Below, piece after piece: positions 12,466 through 25,284 of a stretch of DNA of 64,000 nucleotides (within the stretch, counting starts at the first letter, position 1; each line of letters starts with the position of its first letter). The notes below the pieces were generated by a model that was given only the letters and a program-made list of their open reading frames with translations, did no database searches and was not told the DNA's origin. Source of the stretch: Mytilus galloprovincialis (Eukaryota > Mollusca > Bivalvia > Mytilida > Mytilidae); the NCBI RefSeq assembly GCF_965363235.1, contig NC_134849.1, positions 49,546,122 through 49,610,121 on the forward strand. The letters run 5' to 3'. The position numbers and the translations under genes are program-made.

Positions 12466-13024
12466 TATGTATTTTTGATGCAATTTTCTAGAGATATTGA
12501 AAAGGTCTCACATTCAACGTTTACTTTGTGTCAATTGAAAGAAACTGATTGCAAACTGTGTGAGTGAAAGAGATACCTACTCAGTTGATGCCTGTTTCTC
12601 GTTCAAGTTACATGTCAGTGAAACACAAAGATTCTCACATACGTTATTCTTACTTTGTATCTAACAGTTTTCCTTCAATAACAATTTAATTTCAGACGGA
12701 AGATAGGAAAGCTGACGATTTTTATCAAAATCAAAGTATTTACTGGCAAATCACCGTTTTATCTCCCCGAAATTGTTAGGATTGATACTGAGAGTGTGTG
12801 CCTTTTTCTTCCTCTATGCATGATACCTTAACGATCTTCCTCAGTCACCAGTTAAGCTGAATGAACTCTGTCATATAACATCTGAATTCATTCAAAATGG
12901 TCGTTTTCAGGACAGAATCAATCTGTGGGTAACTTATCGATAACTTTGTTTCCTACTTGTCTTTGAGCGCGTTGAGTGAGCAGTGTGTGTGATTCATTAC
13001 AAAAAGTGGATATCAAAAAGTCTG

Positions 13025-13106
13025 CGTCGTCGACAGGATTCGAACCTGTGCGGGGAGACCCCAATAGATTTCTAGTCTATCGCCTTAACCACTCGGCCAC
13101 GACGAC
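13025..13106 (-). tRNA. tRNA-Ser-AGA: tRNA-Ser (AGA), unit 12
   Basis: Same 82 nt as unit 1. Confidence 0.96.
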
Positions 13107-13515
13107 TTGATACATTCGTCCAAAATTAACTCCTTTATACTTAATACCAGATGCGACAACAACCTGTCGTAAGTGCCACATCGTCATACGGAAGTCATCT
13201 GATAAGTTCTTAATTTTCCATTAGCAAGTCTGAATTAGGAAACTTAGCCTTTGTTAAATTATAGTAACTAGAGTTAAATTCGGCAAGTTTACAATTTTGG
13301 ATTGTAGCCGCAGTCGATATTTTCAATATTCAAGTTTGTCTTGTACATTTTGTCTATAAATTATCATGATTGATTCGCGTTGAATCGTATATTTTTCAAA
13401 AAGTAAGGAAAACACGATTTTATTTTTTTTACAGCCAAAGGGAGGGGTACAGGTTTAGTAGGATCGATAATAACCTGAGCGTTATAGACTAAAAATTCCA
13501 TTAGGTTGGAAGAAG

Positions 13516-13587
13516 GACTCCGTGGCGCAACGGTAGCGCGTCTGACTCCAGATCAGAAGGTTGCGTGTTCGAATCACGTCGGGGTCA
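13516..13587 (+). tRNA. tRNA-Trp-CCA: tRNA-Trp (CCA), unit 13
   Basis: Same 72 nt as unit 1. Confidence 0.96.
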
Positions 13588-14146
13588 TATGTATTTTTGA
13601 TGCAATTTTCTAGAGATATTGAAAAGGTCTCCCATTCAACGTTTACTTTGTGTCAATTGAAAGAAACTGATTGCAAACTGTGTGAGTGAAAGAGATACCT
13701 ACTCAGTTGATGCCTGTTTCTCGTTCAAGTTACATGTCAGTGAAACACAAAGATTCTCACATACGTTATTCTTACTTTGTATCTAACAGTTTTCCTTCAA
13801 TAACAATTTAATTTCAGACGGAAGATAGGAAAGCTGACGATTTTTATCAAAATCAAAGTATTTACTGGCAAATCACCGTTTTATCTCCCCGAAATTGTTA
13901 GGATTGATACTGAGAGTGTGTGCCTTTTTCTTCCTCTATGCATGATACCTTAACGATCTTCCTCAGTCACCAGTTAAGCTGAATGAACTCTGTCATATAA
14001 CATCTGAATTCATTCAAAATGGTCGTTTTCAGGACAGAATCAATCTGTGGGTAACTTATCGATAACTTTGTTTCCTACTTGTCTTTGAGCGCGTTGAGTG
14101 AGCAGTGTGTGTGATTCATTACAAAAAGTGGATATCAAAAAGTCTG

Positions 14147-14228
14147 CGTCGTCGACAGGATTCGAACCTGTGCGGGGAGACCCCAATAGATTTCTAGTCT
14201 ATCGCCTTAACCACTCGGCCACGACGAC
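14147..14228 (-). tRNA. tRNA-Ser-AGA: tRNA-Ser (AGA), unit 13
   Basis: Same 82 nt as unit 1. Confidence 0.96.
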
Positions 14229-14637
14229 TTGATACATTCGTCCAAAATTAACTCCTTTATACTTAATACCAGATGCGACAACAACCTGTCGTAAGTGCCA
14301 CATCGTCATACGGAAGTCATCTGATAAGTTCTTAATTTTCCATTAGCAAGTCTGAATTAGGAAACTTAGCCTTTGTTAAATTATAGTAACTAGAGTTAAA
14401 TTCGGCAAGTTTACAATTTTGGATTGTAGCCGCAGTCGATATTTTCAATATTCAAGTTTGTCTTGTACATTTTGTCTATAAATTATCATGATTGATTCGC
14501 GTTGAATCGTATATTTTTCAAAAAGTAAGGAAAACACGATTTTATTTTTTTTACAGCCAAAGGGAGGGGTACAGGTTTAGTAGGATCGATAATAACCTGA
14601 GCGTTATAGACTAAAAATTCCATTAGGTTGGAAGAAG

Positions 14638-14709
14638 GACTCCGTGGCGCAACGGTAGCGCGTCTGACTCCAGATCAGAAGGTTGCGTGTTCGAATCACG
14701 TCGGGGTCA
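14638..14709 (+). tRNA. tRNA-Trp-CCA: tRNA-Trp (CCA), unit 14
   Basis: Same 72 nt as unit 1. Confidence 0.96.
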
Positions 14710-15268
14710 TATGTATTTTTGATGCAATTTTCTAGAGATATTGAAAAGGTCTCCCATTCAACGTTTACTTTGTGTCAATTGAAAGAAACTGATTGCAAAC
14801 TGTGTGAGTGAAAGAGATACCTACTCAGTTGATGCCTGTTTCTCGTTCAAGTTACATGTCAGTGAAACACAAAGATTCTCACATACGTTATTCTTACTTT
14901 GTATCTAACAGTTTTCCTTCAATAACAATTTAATTTCAGACGGAAGATAGGAAAGCTGACGATTTTTATCAAAATCAAAGTATTTACTGGCAAATCACCG
15001 TTTTATCTCCCCGAAATTGTTAGGATTGATACTGAGAGTGTGTGCCTTTTTCTTCCTCTATGCATGATACCTTAACGATCTTCCTCAGTCACCAGTTAAG
15101 CTGAATGAACTCTGTCATATAACATCTGAATTCATTCAAAATGGTCGTTTTCAGGACAGAATCAATCTGTGGGTAACTTATCGATAACTTTGTTTCCTAC
15201 TTGTCTTTGAGCGCGTTGAGTGAGCAGTGTGTGTGATTCATTACAAAAAGTGGATATCAAAAAGTCTG

Positions 15269-15350
15269 CGTCGTCGACAGGATTCGAACCTGTGCGGGGA
15301 GACCCCAATAGATTTCTAGTCTATCGCCTTAACCACTCGGCCACGACGAC
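15269..15350 (-). tRNA. tRNA-Ser-AGA: tRNA-Ser (AGA), unit 14
   Basis: Same 82 nt as unit 1. Confidence 0.96.
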
Positions 15351-15759
15351 TTGATACATTCGTCCAAAATTAACTCCTTTATACTTAATACCAGATGCGA
15401 CAACAACCTGTCGTAAGTGCCACATCGTCATACGGAAGTCATCTGATAAGTTCTTAATTTTCCATTAGCAAGTCTGAATTAGGAAACTTAGCCTTTGTTA
15501 AATTATAGTAACTAGAGTTAAATTCGGCAAGTTTACAATTTTGGATTGTAGCCGCAGTCGATATTTTCAATATTCAAGTTTGTCTTGTACATTTTGTCTA
15601 TAAATTATCATGATTGATTCGCGTTGAATCGTATATTTTTCAAAAAGTAAGGAAAACACGATTTTATTTTTTTTACAGCCAAAGGGAGGGGTACAGGTTT
15701 AGTAGGATCGATAATAACCTGAGCGTTATAGACTAAAAATTCCATTAGGTTGGAAGAAG

Positions 15760-15831
15760 GACTCCGTGGCGCAACGGTAGCGCGTCTGACTCCAGATCAG
15801 AAGGTTGCGTGTTCGAATCACGTCGGGGTCA
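15760..15831 (+). tRNA. tRNA-Trp-CCA: tRNA-Trp (CCA), unit 15
   Basis: Same 72 nt as unit 1. Confidence 0.96.
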
Positions 15832-16390
15832 TATGTATTTTTGATGCAATTTTCTAGAGATATTGAAAAGGTCTCCCATTCAACGTTTACTTTGTGTCAA
15901 TTGAAAGAAACTGATTGCAAACTGTGTGAGTGAAAGAGATACCTACTCAGTTGATGCCTGTTTCTCGTTCAAGTTACATGTCAGTGAAACACAAAGATTC
16001 TCACATACGTTATTCTTACTTTGTATCTAACAGTTTTCCTTCAATAACAATTTAATTTCAGACGGAAGATAGGAAAGCTGACGATTTTTATCAAAATCAA
16101 AGTATTTACTGGCAAATCACCGTTTTATCTCCCCGAAATTGTTAGGATTGATACTGAGAGTGTGTGCCTTTTTCTTCCTCTATGCATGATACCTTAACGA
16201 TCTTCCTCAGTCACCAGTTAAGCTGAATGAACTCTGTCATATAACATCTGAATTCATTCAAAATGGTCGTTTTCAGGACAGAATCAATCTGTGGGTAACT
16301 TATCGATAACTTTGTTTCCTACTTGTCTTTGAGCGCGTTGAGTGAGCAGTGTGTGTGATTCATTACAAAAAGTGGATATCAAAAAGTCTG

Positions 16391-16472
16391 CGTCGTCGAC
16401 AGGATTCGAACCTGTGCGGGGAGACCCCAATAGATTTCTAGTCTATCGCCTTAACCACTCGGCCACGACGAC
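16391..16472 (-). tRNA. tRNA-Ser-AGA: tRNA-Ser (AGA), unit 15
   Basis: Same 82 nt as unit 1. This is the last serine gene before the gap left by the unit 16 deletion. Confidence 0.96.
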
Positions 16473-16830
16473 TTGATACATTCGTCCAAAATTAACTCCT
16501 TTATACTTAATACCAGATGCGACAACAACCTGTCGTAAGTGCCACATCGTCATACGGAAGTCATCTGATAAGTTCTTAATTTTCCATTAGCAAGTCTGAA
16601 TTAGGAAACTTAGCCTTTGTTAAATTATAGTAACTAGAGTTAAATTCGGCAAGTTTACAATTTTGGATTGTAGCCGCAGTCGATATTTTCAATATTCAAG
16701 TTTGTCTTGTACATTTTGTCTATAAATTATCATGATTGATTCGCGTTGAATCGTATATTTTTCAAAAAGTAAGGAAAACACGATTTTATTTTTTTTACAG
16801 CCAAAGGGAGGGGTACAGGTTTAGTAGGAT

Positions 16831-17323
16831 CGATAATAACCTGAGCGTTATAGACTAAAAATTCCATTAGGTTGGAAGAAGGACTCCGTGGCGCAACGGT
16901 AGCGCGTCTGACTCCAGATCAGAAGGTTGCGTGTTCGAATCACGTCGGGGTCATATGTATTTTTGATGCAATTTGAGTCCAAAATTAACTCCTTTATACT
17001 TAATACCAGATGCGACAACAACCTGTCGTAAGTGCCACATCGTCATACGGAAGTCATCTGATAAGTTCTTAATTTTCCATTAGCAAGTCTGAATTAGGAA
17101 ACTTAGCCTTTGTTAAATTATAGTAACTAGAGTTAAATTCGGCAAGTTTACAATTTTGGATTGTAGCCGCAGTCGATATTTTCAATATTCAAGTTTGTCT
17201 TGTACATTTTGTCTATAAATTATCATGATTGATTCGCGTTGAATCGTATATTTTTCAAAAAGTAAGGAAAACACGATTTTATTTTTTTTACAGCCAAAGG
17301 GAGGGGTACAGGTTTAGTAGGAT
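16831..17323. repeat. Short unit 16 with internal deletion (no tRNA-Ser)
   Basis: This unit is 493 bp. Unit nt 145-775 are gone and two bases (GA) fill the joint at 16975-16976. The tRNA-Trp at its left end is whole, but the tRNA-Ser and both its flanks are lost. The filler bases suggest end joining after a break rather than unequal crossing-over between units. Confidence 0.95.
16882..16953 (+). tRNA. tRNA-Trp-CCA: tRNA-Trp (CCA), unit 16
   Basis: Whole 72-nt gene in the shortened unit. Its T5 terminator is kept, but it has no partner tRNA-Ser. Confidence 0.96.
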
Positions 17324-17374
17324 CGATAATAACCTGAGCGTTATAGACTAAAAATTCCATTAGGTTGGAAGAAG

Positions 17375-17446
17375 GACTCCGTGGCGCAACGGTAGCGCGT
17401 CTGACTCCAGATCAGAAGGTTGCGTGTTCGAATCACGTCGGGGTCA
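17375..17446 (+). tRNA. tRNA-Trp-CCA: tRNA-Trp (CCA), unit 17
   Basis: Same 72 nt as unit 1. Confidence 0.96.
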
Positions 17447-18005
17447 TATGTATTTTTGATGCAATTTTCTAGAGATATTGAAAAGGTCTCCCATTCAACG
17501 TTTACTTTGTGTCAATTGAAAGAAACTGATTGCAAACTGTGTGAGTGAAAGAGATACCTACTCAGTTGATGCCTGTTTCTCGTTCAAGTTACATGTCAGT
17601 GAAACACAAAGATTCTCACATACGTTATTCTTACTTTGTATCTAACAGTTTTCCTTCAATAACAATTTAATTTCAGACGGAAGATAGGAAAGCTGACGAT
17701 TTTTATCAAAATCAAAGTATTTACTGGCAAATCACCGTTTTATCTCCCCGAAATTGTTAGGATTGATACTGAGAGTGTGTGCCTTTTTCTTCCTCTATGC
17801 ATGATACCTTAACGATCTTCCTCAGTCACCAGTTAAGCTGAATGAACTCTGTCATATAACATCTGAATTCATTCAAAATGGTCGTTTTCAGGACAGAATC
17901 AATCTGTGGGTAACTTATCGATAACTTTGTTTCCTACTTGTCTTTGAGCGCGTTGAGTGAGCAGTGTGTGTGATTCATTACAAAAAGTGGATATCAAAAA
18001 GTCTG

Positions 18006-18087
18006 CGTCGTCGACAGGATTCGAACCTGTGCGGGGAGACCCCAATAGATTTCTAGTCTATCGCCTTAACCACTCGGCCACGACGAC
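18006..18087 (-). tRNA. tRNA-Ser-AGA: tRNA-Ser (AGA), unit 17
   Basis: Same 82 nt as unit 1. Confidence 0.96.
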
Positions 18088-18496
18088 TTGATACATTCGT
18101 CCAAAATTAACTCCTTTATACTTAATACCAGATGCGACAACAACCTGTCGTAAGTGCCACATCGTCATACGGAAGTCATCTGATAAGTTCTTAATTTTCC
18201 ATTAGCAAGTCTGAATTAGGAAACTTAGCCTTTGTTAAATTATAGTAACTAGAGTTAAATTCGGCAAGTTTACAATTTTGGATTGTAGCCGCAGTCGATA
18301 TTTTCAATATTCAAGTTTGTCTTGTACATTTTGTCTATAAATTATCATGATTGATTCGCGTTGAATCGTATATTTTTCAAAAAGTAAGGAAAACACGATT
18401 TTATTTTTTTTACAGCCAAAGGGAGGGGTACAGGTTTAGTAGGATCGATAATAACCTGAGCGTTATAGACTAAAAATTCCATTAGGTTGGAAGAAG

Positions 18497-18568
18497 GACT
18501 CCGTGGCGCAACGGTAGCGCGTCTGACTCCAGATCAGAAGGTTGCGTGTTCGAATCACGTCGGGGTCA
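18497..18568 (+). tRNA. tRNA-Trp-CCA: tRNA-Trp (CCA), unit 18
   Basis: Same 72 nt as unit 1. Confidence 0.96.
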
Positions 18569-19127
18569 TATGTATTTTTGATGCAATTTTCTAGAGATAT
18601 TGAAAAGGTCTCCCATTCAACGTTTACTTTGTGTCAATTGAAAGAAACTGATTGCAAACTGTGTGAGTGAAAGAGATACCTACTCAGTTGATGCCTGTTT
18701 CTCGTTCAAGTTACATGTCAGTGAAACACAAAGATTCTCACATACGTTATTCTTACTTTGTATCTAACAGTTTTCCTTCAATAACAATTTAATTTCAGAC
18801 GGAAGATAGGAAAGCTGACGATTTTTATCAAAATCAAAGTATTTACTGGCAAATCACCGTTTTATCTCCCCGAAATTGTTAGGATTGATACTGAGAGTGT
18901 GTGCCTTTTTCTTCCTCTATGCATGATACCTTAACGATCTTCCTCAGTCACCAGTTAAGCTGAATGAACTCTGTCATATAACATCTGAATTCATTCAAAA
19001 TGGTCGTTTTCAGGACAGAATCAATCTGTGGGTAACTTATCGATAACTTTGTTTCCTACTTGTCTTTGAGCGCGTTGAGTGAGCAGTGTGTGTGATTCAT
19101 TACAAAAAGTGGATATCAAAAAGTCTG

Positions 19128-19209
19128 CGTCGTCGACAGGATTCGAACCTGTGCGGGGAGACCCCAATAGATTTCTAGTCTATCGCCTTAACCACTCGGC
19201 CACGACGAC
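19128..19209 (-). tRNA. tRNA-Ser-AGA: tRNA-Ser (AGA), unit 18
   Basis: Same 82 nt as unit 1. Confidence 0.96.
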
Positions 19210-19618
19210 TTGATACATTCGTCCAAAATTAACTCCTTTATACTTAATACCAGATGCGACAACAACCTGTCGTAAGTGCCACATCGTCATACGGAAGTCA
19301 TCTGATAAGTTCTTAATTTTCCATTAGCAAGTCTGAATTAGGAAACTTAGCCTTTGTTAAATTATAGTAACTAGAGTTAAATTCGGCAAGTTTACAATTT
19401 TGGATTGTAGCCGCAGTCGATATTTTCAATATTCAAGTTTGTCTTGTACATTTTGTCTATAAATTATCATGATTGATTCGCGTTGAATCGTATATTTTTC
19501 AAAAAGTAAGGAAAACACGATTTTATTTTTTTTACAGCCAAAGGGAGGGGTACAGGTTTAGTAGGATCGATAATAACCTGAGCGTTATAGACTAAAAATT
19601 CCATTAGGTTGGAAGAAG

Positions 19619-19690
19619 GACTCCGTGGCGCAACGGTAGCGCGTCTGACTCCAGATCAGAAGGTTGCGTGTTCGAATCACGTCGGGGTCA
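19619..19690 (+). tRNA. tRNA-Trp-CCA: tRNA-Trp (CCA), unit 19
   Basis: Same 72 nt as unit 1. Confidence 0.96.
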
Positions 19691-20249
19691 TATGTATTTT
19701 TGATGCAATTTTCTAGAGATATTGAAAAGGTCTCCCATTCAACGTTTACTTTGTGTCAATTGAAAGAAACTGATTGCAAACTGTGTGAGTGAAAGAGATA
19801 CCTACTCAGTTGATGCCTGTTTCTCGTTCAAGTTACATGTCAGTGAAACACAAAGATTCTCACATACGTTATTCTTACTTTGTATCTAACAGTTTTCCTT
19901 CAATAACAATTTAATTTCAGACGGAAGATAGGAAAGCTGACGATTTTTATCAAAATCAAAGTATTTACTGGCAAATCACCGTTTTATCTCCCCGAAATTG
20001 TTAGGATTGATACTGAGAGTGTGTGCCTTTTTCTTCCTCTATGCATGATACCTTAACGATCTTCCTCAGTCACCAGTTAAGCTGAATGAACTCTGTCATA
20101 TAACATCTGAATTCATTCAAAATGGTCGTTTTCAGGACAGAATCAATCTGTGGGTAACTTATCGATAACTTTGTTTCCTACTTGTCTTTGAGCGCGTTGA
20201 GTGAGCAGTGTGTGTGATTCATTACAAAAAGTGGATATCAAAAAGTCTG

Positions 20250-20331
20250 CGTCGTCGACAGGATTCGAACCTGTGCGGGGAGACCCCAATAGATTTCTAG
20301 TCTATCGCCTTAACCACTCGGCCACGACGAC
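20250..20331 (-). tRNA. tRNA-Ser-AGA: tRNA-Ser (AGA), unit 19
   Basis: Same 82 nt as unit 1. Confidence 0.96.
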
Positions 20332-20740
20332 TTGATACATTCGTCCAAAATTAACTCCTTTATACTTAATACCAGATGCGACAACAACCTGTCGTAAGTG
20401 CCACATCGTCATACGGAAGTCATCTGATAAGTTCTTAATTTTCCATTAGCAAGTCTGAATTAGGAAACTTAGCCTTTGTTAAATTATAGTAACTAGAGTT
20501 AAATTCGGCAAGTTTACAATTTTGGATTGTAGCCGCAGTCGATATTTTCAATATTCAAGTTTGTCTTGTACATTTTGTCTATAAATTATCATGATTGATT
20601 CGCGTTGAATCGTATATTTTTCAAAAAGTAAGGAAAACACGATTTTATTTTTTTTACAGCCAAAGGGAGGGGTACAGGTTTAGTAGGATCGATAATAACC
20701 TGAGCGTTATAGACTAAAAATTCCATTAGGTTGGAAGAAG

Positions 20741-20812
20741 GACTCCGTGGCGCAACGGTAGCGCGTCTGACTCCAGATCAGAAGGTTGCGTGTTCGAATC
20801 ACGTCGGGGTCA
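20741..20812 (+). tRNA. tRNA-Trp-CCA: tRNA-Trp (CCA), unit 20
   Basis: Same 72 nt as unit 1. Confidence 0.96.
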
Positions 20813-21371
20813 TATGTATTTTTGATGCAATTTTCTAGAGATATTGAAAAGGTCTCCCATTCAACGTTTACTTTGTGTCAATTGAAAGAAACTGATTGCA
20901 AACTGTGTGAGTGAAAGAGATACCTACTCAGTTGATGCCTGTTTCTCGTTCAAGTTACATGTCAGTGAAACACAAAGATTCTCACATACGTTATTCTTAC
21001 TTTGTATCTAACAGTTTTCCTTCAATAACAATTTAATTTCAGACGGAAGATAGGAAAGCTGACGATTTTTATCAAAATCAAAGTATTTACTGGCAAATCA
21101 CCGTTTTATCTCCCCGAAATTGTTAGGATTGATACTGAGAGTGTGTGCCTTTTTCTTCCTCTATGCATGATACCTTAACGATCTTCCTCAGTCACCAGTT
21201 AAGCTGAATGAACTCTGTCATATAACATCTGAATTCATTCAAAATGGTCGTTTTCAGGACAGAATCAATCTGTGGGTAACTTATCGATAACTTTGTTTCC
21301 TACTTGTCTTTGAGCGCGTTGAGTGAGCAGTGTGTGTGATTCATTACAAAAAGTGGATATCAAAAAGTCTG

Positions 21372-21453
21372 CGTCGTCGACAGGATTCGAACCTGTGCGG
21401 GGAGACCCCAATAGATTTCTAGTCTATCGCCTTAACCACTCGGCCACGACGAC
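21372..21453 (-). tRNA. tRNA-Ser-AGA: tRNA-Ser (AGA), unit 20
   Basis: Gene body as in unit 1. The 8-bp deletion lies 7 bp upstream of its 5' end and could alter the start site region. Confidence 0.96.
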
Positions 21454-21854
21454 TTAATACAAAATTAACTCCTTTATACTTAATACCAGATGCGACAACA
21501 ACCTGTCGTAAGTGCCACATCGTCATACGGAAGTCATCTGATAAGTTCTTAATTTTCCATTAGCAAGTCTGAATTAGGAAACTTAGCCTTTGTTAAATTA
21601 TAGTAACTAGAGTTAAATTCGGCAAGTTTACAATTTTGGATTGTAGCCGCAGTCGATATTTTCAATATTCAAGTTTGTCTTGTACATTTTGTCTATAAAT
21701 TATCATGATTGATTCGCGTTGAATCGTATATTTTTCAAAAAGTAAGGAAAACACGATTTTATTTTTTTTACAGCCAAAGGGAGGGGTACAGGTTTAGTAG
21801 GATCGATAATAACCTGAGCGTTATAGACTAAAAATTCCATTAGGTTGGAAGAAG

Positions 21855-21926
21855 GACTCCGTGGCGCAACGGTAGCGCGTCTGACTCCAGATCAGAAGGT
21901 TGCGTGTTCGAATCACGTCGGGGTCA
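21855..21926 (+). tRNA. tRNA-Trp-CCA: tRNA-Trp (CCA), unit 21
   Basis: Same 72 nt as unit 1. Confidence 0.96.
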
Positions 21927-22485
21927 TATGTATTTTTGATGCAATTTTCTAGAGATATTGAAAAGGTCTCCCATTCAACGTTTACTTTGTGTCAATTGAA
22001 AGAAACTGATTGCAAACTGTGTGAGTGAAAGAGATACCTACTCAGTTGATGCCTGTTTCTCGTTCAAGTTACATGTCAGTGAAACACAAAGATTCTCACA
22101 TACGTTATTCTTACTTTGTATCTAACAGTTTTCCTTCAATAACAATTTAATTTCAGACGGAAGATAGGAAAGCTGACGATTTTTATCAAAATCAAAGTAT
22201 TTACTGGCAAATCACCGTTTTATCTCCCCGAAATTGTTAGGATTGATACTGAGAGTGTGTGCCTTTTTCTTCCTCTATGCATGATACCTTAACGATCTTC
22301 CTCAGTCACCAGTTAAGCTGAATGAACTCTGTCATATAACATCTGAATTCATTCAAAATGGTCGTTTTCAGGACAGAATCAATCTGTGGGTAACTTATCG
22401 ATAACTTTGTTTCCTACTTGTCTTTGAGCGCGTTGAGTGAGCAGTGTGTGTGATTCATTACAAAAAGTGGATATCAAAAAGTCTG

Positions 22486-22567
22486 CGTCGTCGACAGGAT
22501 TCGAACCTGTGCGGGGAGACCCCAATAGATTTCTAGTCTATCGCCTTAACCACTCGGCCACGACGAC
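22486..22567 (-). tRNA. tRNA-Ser-AGA: tRNA-Ser (AGA), unit 21
   Basis: Gene body as in unit 1, with the same upstream 8-bp loss as unit 20. Confidence 0.96.
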
Positions 22568-22968
22568 TTAATACAAAATTAACTCCTTTATACTTAATAC
22601 CAGATGCGACAACAACCTGTCGTAAGTGCCACATCGTCATACGGAAGTCATCTGATAAGTTCTTAATTTTCCATTAGCAAGTCTGAATTAGGAAACTTAG
22701 CCTTTGTTAAATTATAGTAACTAGAGTTAAATTCGGCAAGTTTACAATTTTGGATTGTAGCCGCAGTCGATATTTTCAATATTCAAGTTTGTCTTGTACA
22801 TTTTGTCTATAAATTATCATGATTGATTCGCGTTGAATCGTATATTTTTCAAAAAGTAAGGAAAACACGATTTTATTTTTTTTACAGCCAAAGGGAGGGG
22901 TACAGGTTTAGTAGGATCGATAATAACCTGAGCGTTATAGACTAAAAATTCCATTAGGTTGGAAGAAG

Positions 22969-23040
22969 GACTCCGTGGCGCAACGGTAGCGCGTCTGACT
23001 CCAGATCAGAAGGTTGCGTGTTCGAATCACGTCGGGGTCA
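22969..23040 (+). tRNA. tRNA-Trp-CCA: tRNA-Trp (CCA), unit 22
   Basis: Same 72 nt as unit 1. Confidence 0.96.
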
Positions 23041-23599
23041 TATGTATTTTTGATGCAATTTTCTAGAGATATTGAAAAGGTCTCCCATTCAACGTTTACT
23101 TTGTGTCAATTGAAAGAAACTGATTGCAAACTGTGTGAGTGAAAGAGATACCTACTCAGTTGATGCCTGTTTCTCGTTCAAGTTACATGTCAGTGAAACA
23201 CAAAGATTCTCACATACGTTATTCTTACTTTGTATCTAACAGTTTTCCTTCAATAACAATTTAATTTCAGACGGAAGATAGGAAAGCTGACGATTTTTAT
23301 CAAAATCAAAGTATTTACTGGCAAATCACCGTTTTATCTCCCCGAAATTGTTAGGATTGATACTGAGAGTGTGTGCCTTTTTCTTCCTCTATGCATGATA
23401 CCTTAACGATCTTCCTCACTCACCAGTTAAGCTGAATGAACTCTGTCATATAACATCTGAATTCATTCAAAATGGTCGTTTTCAGGACAGAATCAATCTG
23501 TGGGTAACTTATCGATAACTTTGTTTCCTACTTGTCTTTGAGCGCGTTGAGTGAGCAGTGTGTGTGATTCATTACAAAAAGTGGATATCAAAAAGTCTG

Positions 23600-23681
23600 C
23601 GTCGTCGACAGGATTCGAACCTGTGCGGGGAGACCCCAATAGATTTCTAGTCTATCGCCTTAACCACTCGGCCACGACGAC
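23600..23681 (-). tRNA. tRNA-Ser-AGA: tRNA-Ser (AGA), unit 22
   Basis: Same 82 nt as unit 1. Confidence 0.96.
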
Positions 23682-24090
23682 TTGATACATTCGTCCAAAA
23701 TTAACTCCTTTATACTTAATACCAGATGCGACAACAACCTGTCGTAAGTGCCACATCGTCATACGGAAGTCATCTGATAAGTTCTTAATTTTCCATTAGC
23801 AAGTCTGAATTAGGAAACTTAGCCTTTGTTAAATTATAGTAACTAGAGTTAAATTCGGCAAGTTTACAATTTTGGATTGTAGCCGCAGTCGATATTTTCA
23901 ATATTCAAGTTTGTCTTGTACATTTTGTCTATAAATTATCATGATTGATTCGCGTTGAATCGTATATTTTTCAAAAAGTAAGGAAAACGCGATTTTATTT
24001 TTTTTACAGCCAAAGGGAGGGGTACAGGTTTAGTAGGATCGATAATAACCTGAGCGTTATAGACTAAAAATTCCATTAGGTTGGAAGAAG

Positions 24091-24162
24091 GACTCCGTGG
24101 CGCAACGGTAGCGCGTCTGACTCCAGATCAGAAGGTTGCGTGTTCGAATCACGTCGGGGTCA
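24091..24162 (+). tRNA. tRNA-Trp-CCA: tRNA-Trp (CCA), unit 23
   Basis: Same 72 nt as unit 1. Confidence 0.96.
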
Positions 24163-24721
24163 TATGTATTTTTGATGCAATTTTCTAGAGATATTGAAAA
24201 GGTCTCCCATTCAACGTTTACTTTGTGTCAATTGAAAGAAACTGATTGCAAACTGTGTGAGTGAAAGAGATACCTACTCAGTTGATGCCTGTTTCTCGTT
24301 CAAGTTACATGTCAGTGAAACACAAAGATTCTCACATACGTTATTCTTACTTTGTATCTAACAGTTTTCCTTCAATAACAATTTAATTTCAGACGGAAGA
24401 TAGGAAAGCTGACGATTTTTATCAAAATCAAAGTATTTACTGGCAAATCACCGTTTTATCTCCCCGAAATTGTTAGGATTGATACTGAGAGTGTGTGCCT
24501 TTTTCTTCCTCTATGCATGATACCTTAACGATCTTCCTCACTCACCAGTTAAGCTGAATGAACTCTGTCATATAACATCTGAATTCATTCAAAATGGTCG
24601 TTTTCAGGACAGAATCAATCTGTGGGTAACTTATCGATAACTTTGTTTCCTACTTGTCTTTGAGCGCGTTGAGTGAGCAGTGTGTGTGATTCATTACAAA
24701 AAGTGGATATCAAAAAGTCTG

Positions 24722-24803
24722 CGTCGTCGACAGGATTCGAACCTGTGCGGGGAGACCCCAATAGATTTCTAGTCTATCGCCTTAACCACTCGGCCACGAC
24801 GAC
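24722..24803 (-). tRNA. tRNA-Ser-AGA: tRNA-Ser (AGA), unit 23
   Basis: Same 82 nt as unit 1. Confidence 0.96.
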
Positions 24804-25212
24804 TTGATACATTCGTCCAAAATTAACTCCTTTATACTTAATACCAGATGCGACAACAACCTGTCGTAAGTGCCACATCGTCATACGGAAGTCATCTGAT
24901 AAGTTCTTAATTTTCCATTAGCAAGTCTGAATTAGGAAACTTAGCCTTTGTTAAATTATAGTAACTAGAGTTAAATTCGGCAAGTTTACAATTTTGGATT
25001 GTAGCCGCAGTCGATATTTTCAATATTCAAGTTTGTCTTGTACATTTTGTCTATAAATTATCATGATTGATTCGCGTTGAATCGTATATTTTTCAAAAAG
25101 TAAGGAAAACACGATTTTATTTTTTTTACAGCCAAAGGGAGGGGTACAGGTTTAGTAGGATCGATAATAACCTGAGCGTTATAGACTAAAAATTCCATTA
25201 GGTTGGAAGAAG

Positions 25213-25284
25213 GACTCCGTGGCGCAACGGTAGCGCGTCTGACTCCAGATCAGAAGGTTGCGTGTTCGAATCACGTCGGGGTCA
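25213..25284 (+). tRNA. tRNA-Trp-CCA: tRNA-Trp (CCA), unit 24
   Basis: Same 72 nt as unit 1. Confidence 0.96.

Larger units (their letters stand above)
20690..22917. repeat. Units 20 and 21 sharing an 8-bp deletion
   Basis: Both units are 1114 bp. Just upstream of tRNA-Ser (on its 5' side) both read CTTAATACAAAATTAAC, where the consensus reads CTTGATACATTCGTCCAAAATTAAC (given here only as comparison of the joint). A shared substitution plus deletion in adjacent units indicates that one was copied from the other. Confidence 0.93.
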
